NCBI GenBank assembly: GCA_030745835.1 | Contig: JASLNU010000108.1 | Span: forward strand, 1-64,000 | Length of the DNA: 64,000 nt | Reading direction: 5' to 3' | Source: GCA-2687515 sp002687515 | GTDB lineage: Bacteria; Pseudomonadota; Alphaproteobacteria; Rhodospirillales; UBA2165 | Shown here: piece by piece, positions 7,556 through 15,394 of the stretch | Position numbering within the stretch: position 1 is the stretch's first letter | How the letters are laid out: the number at the start of each line of letters is the position of its first letter | Position numbers and translations under genes: made by a program | The notes under the pieces: model-generated | The model's input: only the letters and a program-made list of their open reading frames with translations | The model's database searches: none | Told to the model about the DNA's origin: nothing

Positions 7556-8866
7556 TCAGGCGGCCCGGCGCAGCTTGACGATATCCATGTAGTCGCGCCG
7601 CCGGCGCCGCAGTTCGTCCTCGTTATAGAGGTTGGCGAACAGCCAGCGGAGGCCGGCCTCCAATTCCCCGATGCTCATGTTTGCGGGCCGGTGGTTGACG
7701 TCAAACAGGGTGCAGCGGTCCCAGAAACGCTGCTGGCGGAGGCGGCCGGCCGCCGCCAGGCGCAGGTAGAGCGGGGTGCCGGGAAACGGCGTCAAAACCG
7801 TAACCTGCACCTCCAATAGCCGGGATTCGCGGACGAAATCGCGGATCGCCGGGAAGATATCGGGGGTGTCGGTATCGAGCCCGACGATAAAGCAACCGTT
7901 CACCGTGATGCCGCGCGACTGGATGGCGTCGATGGCTTCTAAGTACCGGTCCGATTGGCGCAGCTTCCAGTCGTTACGGTCGATCCCCGCCAAACCTTCG
8001 GCGCTCGGGCTTTCAAGGCCGATAAGCAATTGCCGGCAGCCGCTGTCGGCCATCAGATCCAAGAGCTCGGGATCGTCGGCGACGGAGATGTCGGTTTCGG
8101 TGAACCAGCGGCAGTTCCTTTTTTGGATTTGGCGCAGGAACTCCTTGCCCCAGACCTTGTCGACAAAGCTATTGTCGTCGGCAAACTCGACGAATGGCCG
8201 CTCCATTACGTCGAGGGCGGCATCCACTTCCTGCATGACCAATTCGACCGGTTTCTGCTGGAAGCGGTCGGTGATACGCAGGCTGGCGGCGCAGAACTCG
8301 CAATCCCGGGGGCAGCCGCGCGAGGTCTGCACGGTCACCCGGTTGTAATCCCGGCCGGCCAGCAAGTCGAACCGGGGCCGGGCGTATTGCGGCGCCTCGA
8401 AGACGCCGTCGGTGCAGCCTTGGTAGCGGGCCTGCATGCGGCCGGCATCGGCGTCCGCCACCAGCCGCGGCCAGGCGCCCTCGGCGCCGCCGAGGACGAT
8501 GGCGTCGGCGTGGCCGGCGGCCTCTTGCGCGTTAAGGGTGACGTGGATGCCACCGAGGACCACAGGTACCTTTGCCTGGCGGTAGCGGCCGGCCAGCTCG
8601 TAGGCCTCGTCGATCTGGGCGGTGAAGGACGAGATGCCGACCAGGTCGAAATGTTCCAGCTCACCCTCCGGCGGCAGTTCGCCAAATTCGCGGTAAACCA
8701 CCTCGTGGTCCGGCGGCGTCAATCCGGCCACCGTCAGCAAGCCGAGACTGGGCAGCGAGGCGACCACCTTGCCGCGGTTGACGAACTGGGGCAGGGTCAC
8801 CCCAAGTTCGGCCAGTTCCTTGGTGCGAACCCGGACGCCGGCCATCGCGATCAAACCGATTTTCAT
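7556..8866 (-). CDS. B12-binding-domain-type radical SAM protein
   Basis: 436 aa. Residues 1-150 form a B12-binding-like Rossmann region (VVLGGIHVT, HADAIVLGGAEG) but without an obvious DxHxxG base-off motif. Residues 180-380 form a radical SAM barrel with the cluster motif RGCPRDCEFCAAS (C185, C189, C192), then IGLESPS and FIVGLDTDT strands, and a C-terminal ~60-residue helical tail. Class B family members methylate or rearrange unactivated carbons (family knowledge). Its ATG overlaps the TGA of the upstream acyl carrier protein gene (ATGA), implying translational coupling and suggesting an ACP-bound or lipid substrate. The substrate is not known. Confidence 0.83.
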   Translation of the reverse strand: MKIGLIAMAGVRVRTKELAELGVTLPQFVNRGKVVASLPSLGLLTVAGLTPPDHEVVYREFGELPPEGELEHFDLVGISSFTAQIDEAYELAGRYRQAKVPVVLGGIHVTLNAQEAAGHADAIVLGGAEGAWPRLVADADAGRMQARYQGCTDGVFEAPQYARPRFDLLAGRDYNRVTVQTSRGCPRDCEFCAASLRITDRFQQKPVELVMQEVDAALDVMERPFVEFADDNSFVDKVWGKEFLRQIQKRNCRWFTETDISVADDPELLDLMADSGCRQLLIGLESPSAEGLAGIDRNDWKLRQSDRYLEAIDAIQSRGITVNGCFIVGLDTDTPDIFPAIRDFVRESRLLEVQVTVLTPFPGTPLYLRLAAAGRLRQQRFWDRCTLFDVNHRPANMSIGELEAGLRWLFANLYNEDELRRRRRDYMDIVKLRRAA

Positions 8867-9144
8867 GAGCTTGTCCTCCAGTTTGTCCTCCAGCTTGCCG
8901 ACTTGGCCCGCTGTTTCAGGATGGCATTCCGGACGGCGCCCAGGGAATGACCGACGGCCAAGCTATCGGGTGGAAAGAAAACGTCGAATTCCTCTTCCAC
9001 GGCAGCCATCAGTTCAAGACCTTGCAGGCTGTCGATGCCCAGTATTTCGGTCAGTTCGTCGTTGGGGCCGAGGCGCGTGACATCGCGGTTCAGTTCGCGG
9101 CTGACAAATTCACGCAATTTGCTGTCCAAGGCGGTATCGTTCAT
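8863..9144 (-). CDS. Stand-alone acyl carrier protein
   Basis: 93 aa, phosphopantetheine-attachment protein. The 4'-phosphopantetheine serine is S39 in LGIDSLQGLE, within a four-helix ACP pattern (LREFVSRELN, MAAVEEEFDVFFPP, AILKQRAKS). It differs from a housekeeping AcpP: the acidic helix II is weaker and the C-terminus is Arg/Trp rich. A strong ribosome site (AAAGGAG) precedes the ATG. It is sandwiched between a membrane-protein gene (18 nt upstream) and the radical SAM gene (4-nt overlap), which argues for a dedicated carrier in a specialised acyl pathway. Confidence 0.85.
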   Translation of the reverse strand: MNDTALDSKLREFVSRELNRDVTRLGPNDELTEILGIDSLQGLELMAAVEEEFDVFFPPDSLAVGHSLGAVRNAILKQRAKSASWRTNWRTSS

Positions 9145-9162
9145 GGCTCCTACTCCTTTGCG

Positions 9163-9648
9163 TTATCGGATTGACCAAGCGGGACGTCGCGTCAGGCCGA
9201 CGGCGACGACGATAAGGGCGGCGAAGACGCTGAGCGCCGGAAGCGGCAGCACATATTTGGCCGGTTCCCACGCCGCCGCCCAAATAAGTCCGGCGGGTAG
9301 TGTGATATTGCCGAAATTCATGGCGCGCGAGGCGGTCCGCCGCCATGCCGGCCCGAGGGCGATTTCAGGCAACGCCCGGGCGAGATGGAGATTGAGGAAA
9401 CCGAGGCCGAAAAAGGCGATATGGCCGAGCCGAAGAAAGCGCCGCGCCAGATCGTCGTAACCGCCGACCCAGCCCGGTTCGGGCACCGGGCCGCCAAACG
9501 ACCAAAGGCCCATCAACAGCCCCGAGAAGACGCCGAAGACGAAGCTCCACCAACCGACGCTGCGGTTGCTGGTGCCGGGGTCGGTAGGCGCCGCCGGATG
9601 GCTGTCACATGTCGCCGTTGTTGGTATCAGTGTGTCTGTCTGTGCCAC
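9163..9648 (-). CDS. Small integral membrane protein of the ACP/radical SAM operon
   Basis: 161 aa, family not recognised. A hydrophilic N-terminus (about 30 residues, Thr/Pro rich) is followed by about four membrane segments: WWSFVFGVFSGLLMGLWSF, LGHIAFFGLGFLNLHLA, ITLPAGLIWAAAW, and LSVFAALIVVAVGL. The start is a GTG at 9648 with GGAG about 10 nt upstream. It is the first gene of the operon; its promoter lies in the operator cluster at 9689-9757. It may be the membrane anchor or enzyme acting on the ACP- or radical-SAM-dependent product; this is inference from context. Confidence 0.7.
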   Translation of the reverse strand: MAQTDTLIPTTATCDSHPAAPTDPGTSNRSVGWWSFVFGVFSGLLMGLWSFGGPVPEPGWVGGYDDLARRFLRLGHIAFFGLGFLNLHLARALPEIALGPAWRRTASRAMNFGNITLPAGLIWAAAWEPAKYVLPLPALSVFAALIVVAVGLTRRPAWSIR

Positions 9649-9688
9649 CGGTTTCGCTCCTCTATGGTCAAAGACTCGAACTTACTAA

Positions 9689-9757
9689 TTGAACATCGTT
9701 CAATACATATACATGACTATTGAACGGTGTTCAATAGTTTTTTTAAACAATGTTCAA
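9689..9757 (-). promoter_or_regulatory. Triple TetR-type operator overlapping the operon promoter
   Basis: Three 15-bp palindromes of consensus TTGAACnnnGTTCAA are present: 9689-9703 (perfect), 9720-9734 (perfect) and 9743-9757 (TTAAACAATGTTCAA, one mismatch). On the minus strand the middle palindrome contributes a -35 TTGAAC (9734-9729), followed after 17 nt by TATATG (9711-9706), a credible sigma70 promoter for the membrane protein/ACP/radical SAM operon. Binding of a repressor to these sites would block that promoter. The same motif recurs upstream of tetR, which points to the local TetR as the ligand. Confidence 0.75.
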
Positions 9758-9812
9758 TTATTTTTAAGGGGACGAGAATTCGGTGCCTGGCGCGATCAGC
9801 CGGCTTGGTGCC

Positions 9813-10442
9813 CTATTGGCGGCTATCGGCGCCGCCGGCGGCCAGATCCGCGATCAATCCGTGCAGGTAGTGGGACACCAGGTTTTCGGTTAGCTCCGTC
9901 AAATTGGCGTCGCCAAAGGTCTGCATACGCGTCGTATAGACCAGGGAAATCACTCCATGGACGCCGGCCCAGAGGACCCGCGCCGCCTGTTTCAATTGCC
10001 GTTCCTGACCCGCCTCGAACAAAGGGGTAAGGACCACTTCCAGCACGCTGATCACATCGTCGATTTTCCGGTGGTACCAATCGGGCAACCTAACGCCGGC
10101 CGGCAGGCGGTGGGCGAAGAGCAGGTTCCAAAGGGCCGGATGCTGTTTGAGGAATTTCAGGTAAACGTCCAGAATGGCGAAAACGTCGGCCTCGATATCG
10201 CCGCCGTATTCCACCGTCCTGAGTGCGTCATCGAGCCGCTCCAGGGTGCGCCCGTTGAGATGCACGATCATGTCGTCAAGGTTGGCGAACAGATTATAAA
10301 GAGTGCCCGGCGAGTAGCCGATCGCCTCGGCGACATTGCGCGCCGTCAGCGCCCGGAACCCGTCTTTTTCAACGATATTCGCCGCCGCCTCCAGGGCAAT
10401 ATCGTAGAGCTCGTCGCGGCTGTGATCGGAACGTCTGGCCAT
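9813..10442 (-). CDS. TetR/AcrR-family transcriptional regulator
   Basis: 209 aa from the ATG at 10442, chosen because AAAGGA precedes it; a TTG 30 nt further upstream would place coding sequence inside an operator. The N-terminal helix-turn-helix is typical (ALTARNVAEAIGYSPGTLYN, then LFANLDDMI), and the C-terminal ligand domain carries the WAGVHGVISLV signature. It sits between two clusters of TTGAACnnnGTTCAA palindromes, one covering its own promoter and the divergent small gene, the other covering the ACP/radical SAM operon. Autoregulation and local regulon control are therefore likely. The ligand is unknown; acyl-CoA or a lipid is possible given the neighbours. Confidence 0.9.
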   Translation of the reverse strand: MARRSDHSRDELYDIALEAAANIVEKDGFRALTARNVAEAIGYSPGTLYNLFANLDDMIVHLNGRTLERLDDALRTVEYGGDIEADVFAILDVYLKFLKQHPALWNLLFAHRLPAGVRLPDWYHRKIDDVISVLEVVLTPLFEAGQERQLKQAARVLWAGVHGVISLVYTTRMQTFGDANLTELTENLVSHYLHGLIADLAAGGADSRQ

Positions 10443-10457
10443 CGTATTTCCTTTAAA

Positions 10458-10525
10458 ATAAACATTGTTCAAAAAATATATTGAACTTCGTTCAAAATCA
10501 AGCTATATAATTGAACATTGTTCAT
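10458..10525. promoter_or_regulatory. Divergent tetR/small-gene promoter with three operators
   Basis: Palindromes lie at 10458-10472 (ATAAACATTGTTCAA), 10481-10495 (TTGAACTTCGTTCAA, perfect) and 10511-10525 (TTGAACATTGTTCAT). On the plus strand TTGAAC (10481-10486), a 17-nt spacer and TATATA (10504-10509) form a promoter for the 62-aa gene, with the same geometry as the operon promoter at 9734-9706: the -35 lies inside the operator. The minus-strand tetR promoter must lie in the same 80 bp. Confidence 0.72.
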
Positions 10526-10549
10526 TTAATGCGAAATAGGAGATGTTAA

Positions 10550-10738
10550 ATGTTCAGGTCCCGGTCAGGTTCGTTCCGCCGAATGGGCGCCACTTTTGCG
10601 ACCGGCGCGGTGCCGCTGGTCTTGACCGTCATCGCCCTGATCGCCGGCACCATGGGTCTCGGCATGGTCGGCCACTTCTGGAACGGCGTGTTCACCGCCC
10701 TGATCTCCTTGGAGCACATGGTCCGGCCGGTATTTTAG
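10550..10738 (+). CDS. Small (62 aa) membrane protein under TetR-operator control
   Basis: 62 aa, family not recognised. A basic N-terminus (MFRSRSGSFRRMG) precedes a long hydrophobic stretch (VPLVLTVIALIAGTMGLGMVGHFWNGVFTALISL) that could form one or two membrane helices, with positive-inside topology. AGGAGA lies 7 nt before the ATG at 10550; an alternative ATG at 10543 in another frame lacks such support. It is divergent from tetR and driven by a promoter embedded in TTGAACnnnGTTCAA sites, so it probably belongs to the same regulon as the ACP/radical SAM operon. Confidence 0.6.
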   Translation: MFRSRSGSFRRMGATFATGAVPLVLTVIALIAGTMGLGMVGHFWNGVFTALISLEHMVRPVF

Positions 10739-10919
10739 GGCTATTCCGGCCCGATTTTCGAATTTTTTGTCTGAATTAATGATGTTCCGAACGCCCATTG
10801 AATCCAGCCATCAGAATTTTCCGGGTTCTCCCGGTTGACCCTGATTGGCGTCGATGATCAAATTGCCGCTGACTTTTGACCGTTGCCAACCGTAATTTTA
10901 TCATTTCCAAGAAATCTCC

Positions 10920-12206
10920 ATGCCCGACACGACCGTATCCACGACCACATCTTCGCCTCCACCTGCCGGAGCGCACCGGCCGGCGAGCCTGGCCGAGGAT
11001 GCGTTGACGCCGGAAAAGCTCGCCCTCAAGCGGCGCTTTCCCACCGCCCTCGAGTTGCGCAAGCGAGCCCGCCGCCGGCTGCCAAATTTCGCCTTCGAAT
11101 ATATCGATGGCGGGGCCGGCGCCGATACCGGGATCGACCGCAATTGGGCGGCGCTCGATGCCGTTGAAATGGTGCCCCGCTACGGCAAGGTGATATCGCC
11201 GCCGCCGACAGATATTGAATTGTTCGGCCAACCTTATTCGGCGCCCGTCGGGATCGCGCCAATCGGCGGCCCCGGAACCGGCTTCCCCGGCGCCGAAACG
11301 TACCTCGCGCGCGCGGCGCAAGCGGCGCGTATCCCTTATAGTCTTGGTGTCGTTTCCGCCATCACCATCGAGCAGGCGGTGGAATTGGCGCCGGACGTCA
11401 CCTGGCTGCAACTCTACCGGTTTGCCCGCAATGAACATAAAATCGGCCTCGATCTGGTGCGCCGCGCCGAAGCCGCCGGCGTCAAGGCGCTGATGCTGAC
11501 CTGCGATACGCCAATGCGCACGACGCGGCCGCGCGAAACCAAGAGCGGCATCATGAATCCGTTCCGGCTGACCAACCGCCTGCGCCTCGACGCCTTGTCG
11601 TCGCCGCCATGGCTGTTTTCGATGCTGCGCAACGGCATTCCGCGCTTCGTCAATTTGCGGACCTATATGGACGGCAATCCGAGCCTTGAAGAGGCCGCCA
11701 AATTTATGCGCCGGGAAGGCGGCGGCGCCTTCACCTGGGAAGAAATTGCGCGCTACCGCGATCATTGGAAGGGCCCCTTGGTGCTGAAAGGCGTGCTCCA
11801 TCCGGCGGACGCCGAACGCGCGGTGGCGCTCGGGCTGGACGGCATTGTCGTTAGCAACCACGGCGGCCGCCAAATCGATGCCCTGCCGGCATCGATCGAC
11901 GCGCTGCCGGCAATCGCAGGCACGGTTAGCGGCAAGGCAACCGTCATCCTGGACAGCGGCGTGCGTTCCGGCATCGACGTTGCGCGCGCCGTGGCGCTGG
12001 GCGCCGACGCGGCCTTCGCCGGCAAGGCATTCCTCTGGAGCCTTGGCGCACTCGGCGGCCGCGGGCCGGCGCATATGATCGATCTATTCAAGGACGAGAT
12101 CGCGGCGAGCTTGGGACAGCTGGGCTGCCATACGGTGGCCGAACTTCGTTCCGTCAAGGTACGCCACCCGGGCGCCTACCAACCGGACGATTTTACCGGC
12201 GATTAA
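10920..12206 (+). CDS. FMN-dependent alpha-hydroxy-acid dehydrogenase (lactate/mandelate/glycolate oxidase family)
   Basis: 428 aa. A low-complexity Thr/Pro N-terminal tail of about 30 residues precedes a TIM barrel of the FMN-dependent 2-hydroxyacid family. Recognisable parts are FAFEYIDGGAGAD (substrate loop), PVGIAPIGG (FMN), LQLYRF, LTCDTPM, LVLKGVLHPADA with the FMN-contact lysine, and SNHGGRQIDALPAS with the catalytic His/Arg pair, then DSGVRSGIDVARA. Such enzymes oxidise 2-hydroxyacids to 2-oxoacids and feed the quinone pool or O2. The substrate cannot be chosen from sequence alone; L-lactate or an aromatic hydroxyacid is possible given the catabolic neighbours. It ends 16 nt from the convergent acyl-CoA dehydrogenase gene. 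Confidence 0.88.
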   Translation: MPDTTVSTTTSSPPPAGAHRPASLAEDALTPEKLALKRRFPTALELRKRARRRLPNFAFEYIDGGAGADTGIDRNWAALDAVEMVPRYGKVISPPPTDIELFGQPYSAPVGIAPIGGPGTGFPGAETYLARAAQAARIPYSLGVVSAITIEQAVELAPDVTWLQLYRFARNEHKIGLDLVRRAEAAGVKALMLTCDTPMRTTRPRETKSGIMNPFRLTNRLRLDALSSPPWLFSMLRNGIPRFVNLRTYMDGNPSLEEAAKFMRREGGGAFTWEEIARYRDHWKGPLVLKGVLHPADAERAVALGLDGIVVSNHGGRQIDALPASIDALPAIAGTVSGKATVILDSGVRSGIDVARAVALGADAAFAGKAFLWSLGALGGRGPAHMIDLFKDEIAASLGQLGCHTVAELRSVKVRHPGAYQPDDFTGD

Positions 12207-12222
12207 TCCGGCAGGTTTCCGT

Positions 12223-14505
12223 TCACTTCAAATCCAGAACCCGGCGGGCGATGATATTGCGCTGAATCTCGCTGGTGCCGCCGGCGATGGTGGAACGCCG
12301 GGCGCGCAGGAAATTGGACGCCGCATCGAACGAGCCGTCCTCGGGCTTGTGCGGTAATAGAAGCGCGCCGTCGCTGCCATAGGCTTCGATCATCAGATCG
12401 GCCAGGCGCTGCTCGCTTTCGGTGCCCAATAGCTTGACGTAGGACGCGTCGGGCCCCAATTCGCGCTCAGCCTGGTGGGTCGCGACGATCCCGGCGAAGG
12501 CGGCGGAGATGGCCAGAACCTCCAATTCCGCCCGCATCAGCCGTTCGCGGAACGCCGGGTCCTCGATGGCGCCGTTGGTCCGCGCCTTTTCCTTGATCCG
12601 CCGCAGCGCCTGAATATTGATGCGCGGATTGGCGCTGCCGGCGCGTTCGTTGGCGAGCAATGCCGTCGCCACGCCCCAGCCCTTGTGCATCTCGCCAACG
12701 ATGTTTTTCAAGGGCACGCGCACGTCGTCCAAAAACACCTCGGCATATTCATCCTCGTCGGGCAAGGTCTGGATGCCGCGCGCCGTGATGCCCGGCGTCG
12801 ACATATCGACCAGGATGAAGCTGATGCCTTGCTGCTTCTTGGGCGCGTCCGGGTCGGTGCGCACCAGGGCGAACATCCAATCGGCCAGGTGGCCCCAGGT
12901 GGTCCAGATTTTCTGGCCGTTGATGACCAGGTGATCGCCGTCGATAACGCCCGAGGTTCTGAGGCTGGCCAGGTCCGATCCGGCACCCGGCTCCGAATAG
13001 CCCTGGCACCACAGCACATCGCCCGACACCATGCCCGGCAGGTGTGTCTTTTTTTGCTCGTCGTTGCCGAAGCGCAGCAGGATCGGCCCGAGATGGTTGA
13101 TCGCCTGGGCCGAAATTTCAGGCGCCCCGATACGCGCCATTTCGTCGGCGAGGATGATCTGCTCGCTTAAGGAAGCATTCATGCCCTGCCATTCCTTGGG
13201 CCAGGCCGGCGCCACCCAGCCCTGGCCGTGAAGCTGCTTGTGCCACCACATGGAATCTTCGGCGTTTGGGCGCGTCGGCAGGTTGCGCAGCCTTTCCGGC
13301 AGCGCCTTTTCCAGCCAAACGCGCACGTCTTGGCGGAACGCGGCTTCGTCATCGCTATCGACGCGGAAGTGGGGAATCTCGGCGTCGGCGTCGTTGTGCG
13401 CCGATAATGCATGCTCCGTATAACGTTTCAGATGCGCCGGCGGCGGGCCATAGAGCGCCGACACCGCCATGGCGCGCTTTAAATAGAGCCCGATATCATG
13501 CTCGTCGGTGAAGCCGATGGCGCCATGCAGTTGAATACAGGAATTGCACACCTCGATCACTGCCGGCCCGGCCTTGGCCTTGGCCGCCGAGGCCAGCCAA
13601 TCGGCGTGGCCGTCGTCCCGGTCCGAAAAGCCGGCGGCCTCGAAGACCAGGGCGCGAGCCGATTCCACCAACATGAAGTTATCGACGGCGCGGTGCTGCA
13701 ACGCCTGGAAGGCGCTCAAGGTGCGCCCGAACTGGCTGCGGGTCTTCAGGTATTCATTGGTCATTTCCTGGGCCGCGTCCATCACTCCGATCAGCTCCGC
13801 CGACAGGCCCAATTGAATGACCGTATCCAGCCGCCGGCGTAAGAGCGCCGCGGCATCGCCCCGGGCCAGCACCGCCGCCTCGGCAACCGGTACCTCGCCC
13901 AAGCTAACGACGCCCAACGGGCTGCCATCGATGTTTCGCGCGGCCTCGGCGGAAAGGCCGGGCGCATCGGCCTCGACCAGCACCAGGGCACGGCTTTCGC
14001 CTTCGCCGGCATCGACGATGAAACCATCCGCGTTTGCCGCCGCCGGCACCGCCATCAGGCGGCCGGATAGCTTCAAATCGCCGCCGCTGCCGCCGGTTAG
14101 GCCGACCGGGTGCGCGGCATCGCCCCGGCTGTCGCCTTGCAGGGCGGGGACGATCAGCGCCTCGCCGGCGATGGCGCCGGCCAGGAGTTCGGCAAAGCTT
14201 TCACCGCCCTCGGCCAGGGCGAGGACGCCGGCCGCCGCCGGCACCAGCGGAAAGGTGGCCAGCGCGCGGCCGGCCTGTTCCGCCACCAGGCACAGTTCCA
14301 GCGCGCCGAGCCCGGCGCCGCCGGCACTTTCCGGCGCCAACAGGGCGAGCCAGCCATCGCCGCCGGCGTCGCCCAAGTCCTCAGGGTCGAACCCGGAGGC
14401 GCCGTCGCGCAGGGCGCGCAGCCGGTCTCCACCGCCGTGATCGGCGCCGAAGCGCTGGGCGCTTTCGCGGATCAGCGCCTGGTCTTCGCTGAGTACGGTC
14501 TGCAT
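12223..14505 (-). CDS. Tandem-fused acyl-CoA dehydrogenase (two ACAD units)
   Basis: 760 aa, about twice the usual ACAD length. Residues 1-360 form one ACAD-like unit with a conserved C-terminal helix region (RSQFGRTLSAFQALQH, IQLHGAIGFTDEH). Residues 375-760 form a second unit with N-terminal domain, FAD/substrate strands (WCQGYSEPGAGSDLASL, INGQKIWTTWGHLADW) and the C-terminal signature RSTIAGGTSEIQRNIIARRVL. Flavoprotein, probably oxidising an acyl-CoA chain with ETF as acceptor. The arrangement recalls two-subunit ACADs of steroid side-chain degradation, here joined in one chain. It is followed 40 nt upstream by the hydratase/lyase gene in the same direction, so aromatic or branched acyl-CoA substrates are plausible. 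Confidence 0.85.
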   Translation of the reverse strand: MQTVLSEDQALIRESAQRFGADHGGGDRLRALRDGASGFDPEDLGDAGGDGWLALLAPESAGGAGLGALELCLVAEQAGRALATFPLVPAAAGVLALAEGGESFAELLAGAIAGEALIVPALQGDSRGDAAHPVGLTGGSGGDLKLSGRLMAVPAAANADGFIVDAGEGESRALVLVEADAPGLSAEAARNIDGSPLGVVSLGEVPVAEAAVLARGDAAALLRRRLDTVIQLGLSAELIGVMDAAQEMTNEYLKTRSQFGRTLSAFQALQHRAVDNFMLVESARALVFEAAGFSDRDDGHADWLASAAKAKAGPAVIEVCNSCIQLHGAIGFTDEHDIGLYLKRAMAVSALYGPPPAHLKRYTEHALSAHNDADAEIPHFRVDSDDEAAFRQDVRVWLEKALPERLRNLPTRPNAEDSMWWHKQLHGQGWVAPAWPKEWQGMNASLSEQIILADEMARIGAPEISAQAINHLGPILLRFGNDEQKKTHLPGMVSGDVLWCQGYSEPGAGSDLASLRTSGVIDGDHLVINGQKIWTTWGHLADWMFALVRTDPDAPKKQQGISFILVDMSTPGITARGIQTLPDEDEYAEVFLDDVRVPLKNIVGEMHKGWGVATALLANERAGSANPRINIQALRRIKEKARTNGAIEDPAFRERLMRAELEVLAISAAFAGIVATHQAERELGPDASYVKLLGTESEQRLADLMIEAYGSDGALLLPHKPEDGSFDAASNFLRARRSTIAGGTSEIQRNIIARRVLDLK

Positions 14506-14547
14506 CGGCTTATCTCCTGTTCACGGCGTTGCTTCCGCCAATTCGCG

Positions 14548-15381
14548 TCATTCGTCTTCCAGACTGACCGGACCCAGGCCGGGGCGGTAGGTCTTTTTAT
14601 CGAGGAACTCGGTCATACCGCGCTCGCGCGTACCACCGGGATCGATGGCGCGCAGCGCCAATCCCTTGGTGGCCAGATATTCGTAGGCCATGTTCATGTC
14701 CATATCGCCGACATTGCTCATCGCCTGCTTGGTGTAGGCGAGCACCACCGGTGATTTTTCCATCAATTCGCGGGCGATGGTGGTCACTTCGTCCTTGAGC
14801 CTGTCCTTGGGCACGGACAAGGTGGCGATGCCCATCTCCACTGCCTTGATGCCATCAAAGGTACGCCCGGTCATGGCGTAGAACATGGCGTTGCGGTGAT
14901 TGGCAAGATCGGCGAAGACCTTGGAGACGTTGCCGCCCGGCAGGATGCCCCAGTTAATCTCGGACAGGCCGAAGGTGGCGTCATCGGCGGTGACGACGAT
15001 GTCGCAGGCGGCCAGCGAGCAGAAGGCGCCGCCGAAGCAGAAGCCGTTGACCATGGCGATGGTCGCCTTCTGCGAGGTGGCCACATATTGCGCCCAATGG
15101 CGATGCGCCCATTGTGCTTTGAAGCGGGCCGCCGGATCGTTGTCGGTGGCGCGGAAAAATTCGCGTAGATCCATGCCGGAGCTCCAGCTTTCGCCGCTCC
15201 CGGTGAGGACGATGATTTTGGCGTCGTCGTCGGTTTCCAATTCGGCGATCACCTCTTCCATATCGTAGTGCAGTTCCGGGTTCATGGCGTTGCGCTTTTC
15301 CGGGCGATTGAACATCACCCAGGCGATGCCTTCATCGTCGATCTCGTATTTGACGCAGGCGAGTTCCTTGGATTTGGCCAT
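14548..15381 (-). CDS. Feruloyl-/p-hydroxycinnamoyl-CoA hydratase-lyase-like crotonase
   Basis: 277 aa from the ATG at 15381, which has AAGGAG upstream. Crotonase fold with strong likeness to HCHL/Ech: FNRPEKRNAMNPE, LTGSGESWSSGMDLREFF, MVNGFCFGGAFCSLAACD, ATFGLSEINWGILPGGNVSK, MTGRTFDG, and the C-terminal FLDKKTYRPGL. The catalytic glutamate of LSEINWG is present. The serine in GGGFSPL of Pseudomonas HCHL is a cysteine here (GGAFCSL). Activity would convert feruloyl-CoA or coumaroyl-CoA to vanillin or 4-hydroxybenzaldehyde plus acetyl-CoA. An aromatic aldehyde dehydrogenase at 44.3 kb could take the product. A stub of an acyl-CoA synthetase lies just upstream. Confidence 0.82.
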   Translation of the reverse strand: MAKSKELACVKYEIDDEGIAWVMFNRPEKRNAMNPELHYDMEEVIAELETDDDAKIIVLTGSGESWSSGMDLREFFRATDNDPAARFKAQWAHRHWAQYVATSQKATIAMVNGFCFGGAFCSLAACDIVVTADDATFGLSEINWGILPGGNVSKVFADLANHRNAMFYAMTGRTFDGIKAVEMGIATLSVPKDRLKDEVTTIARELMEKSPVVLAYTKQAMSNVGDMDMNMAYEYLATKGLALRAIDPGGTRERGMTEFLDKKTYRPGLGPVSLEDE

Positions 15382-15394
15382 CTTCTTTCTCCTT

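Noticed and set aside
7955..8950. Plus-strand frame opposite the radical SAM gene
   Set aside because: The radical SAM CxxxCxxC motif and the ATGA coupling to the ACP gene show the minus strand is coding.
10776..12074. 432-codon open frame on the minus strand opposite the FMN enzyme
   Set aside because: Antisense to a gene with complete FMN-enzyme motifs; no ribosome site and Arg/Gly-rich, atypical composition.
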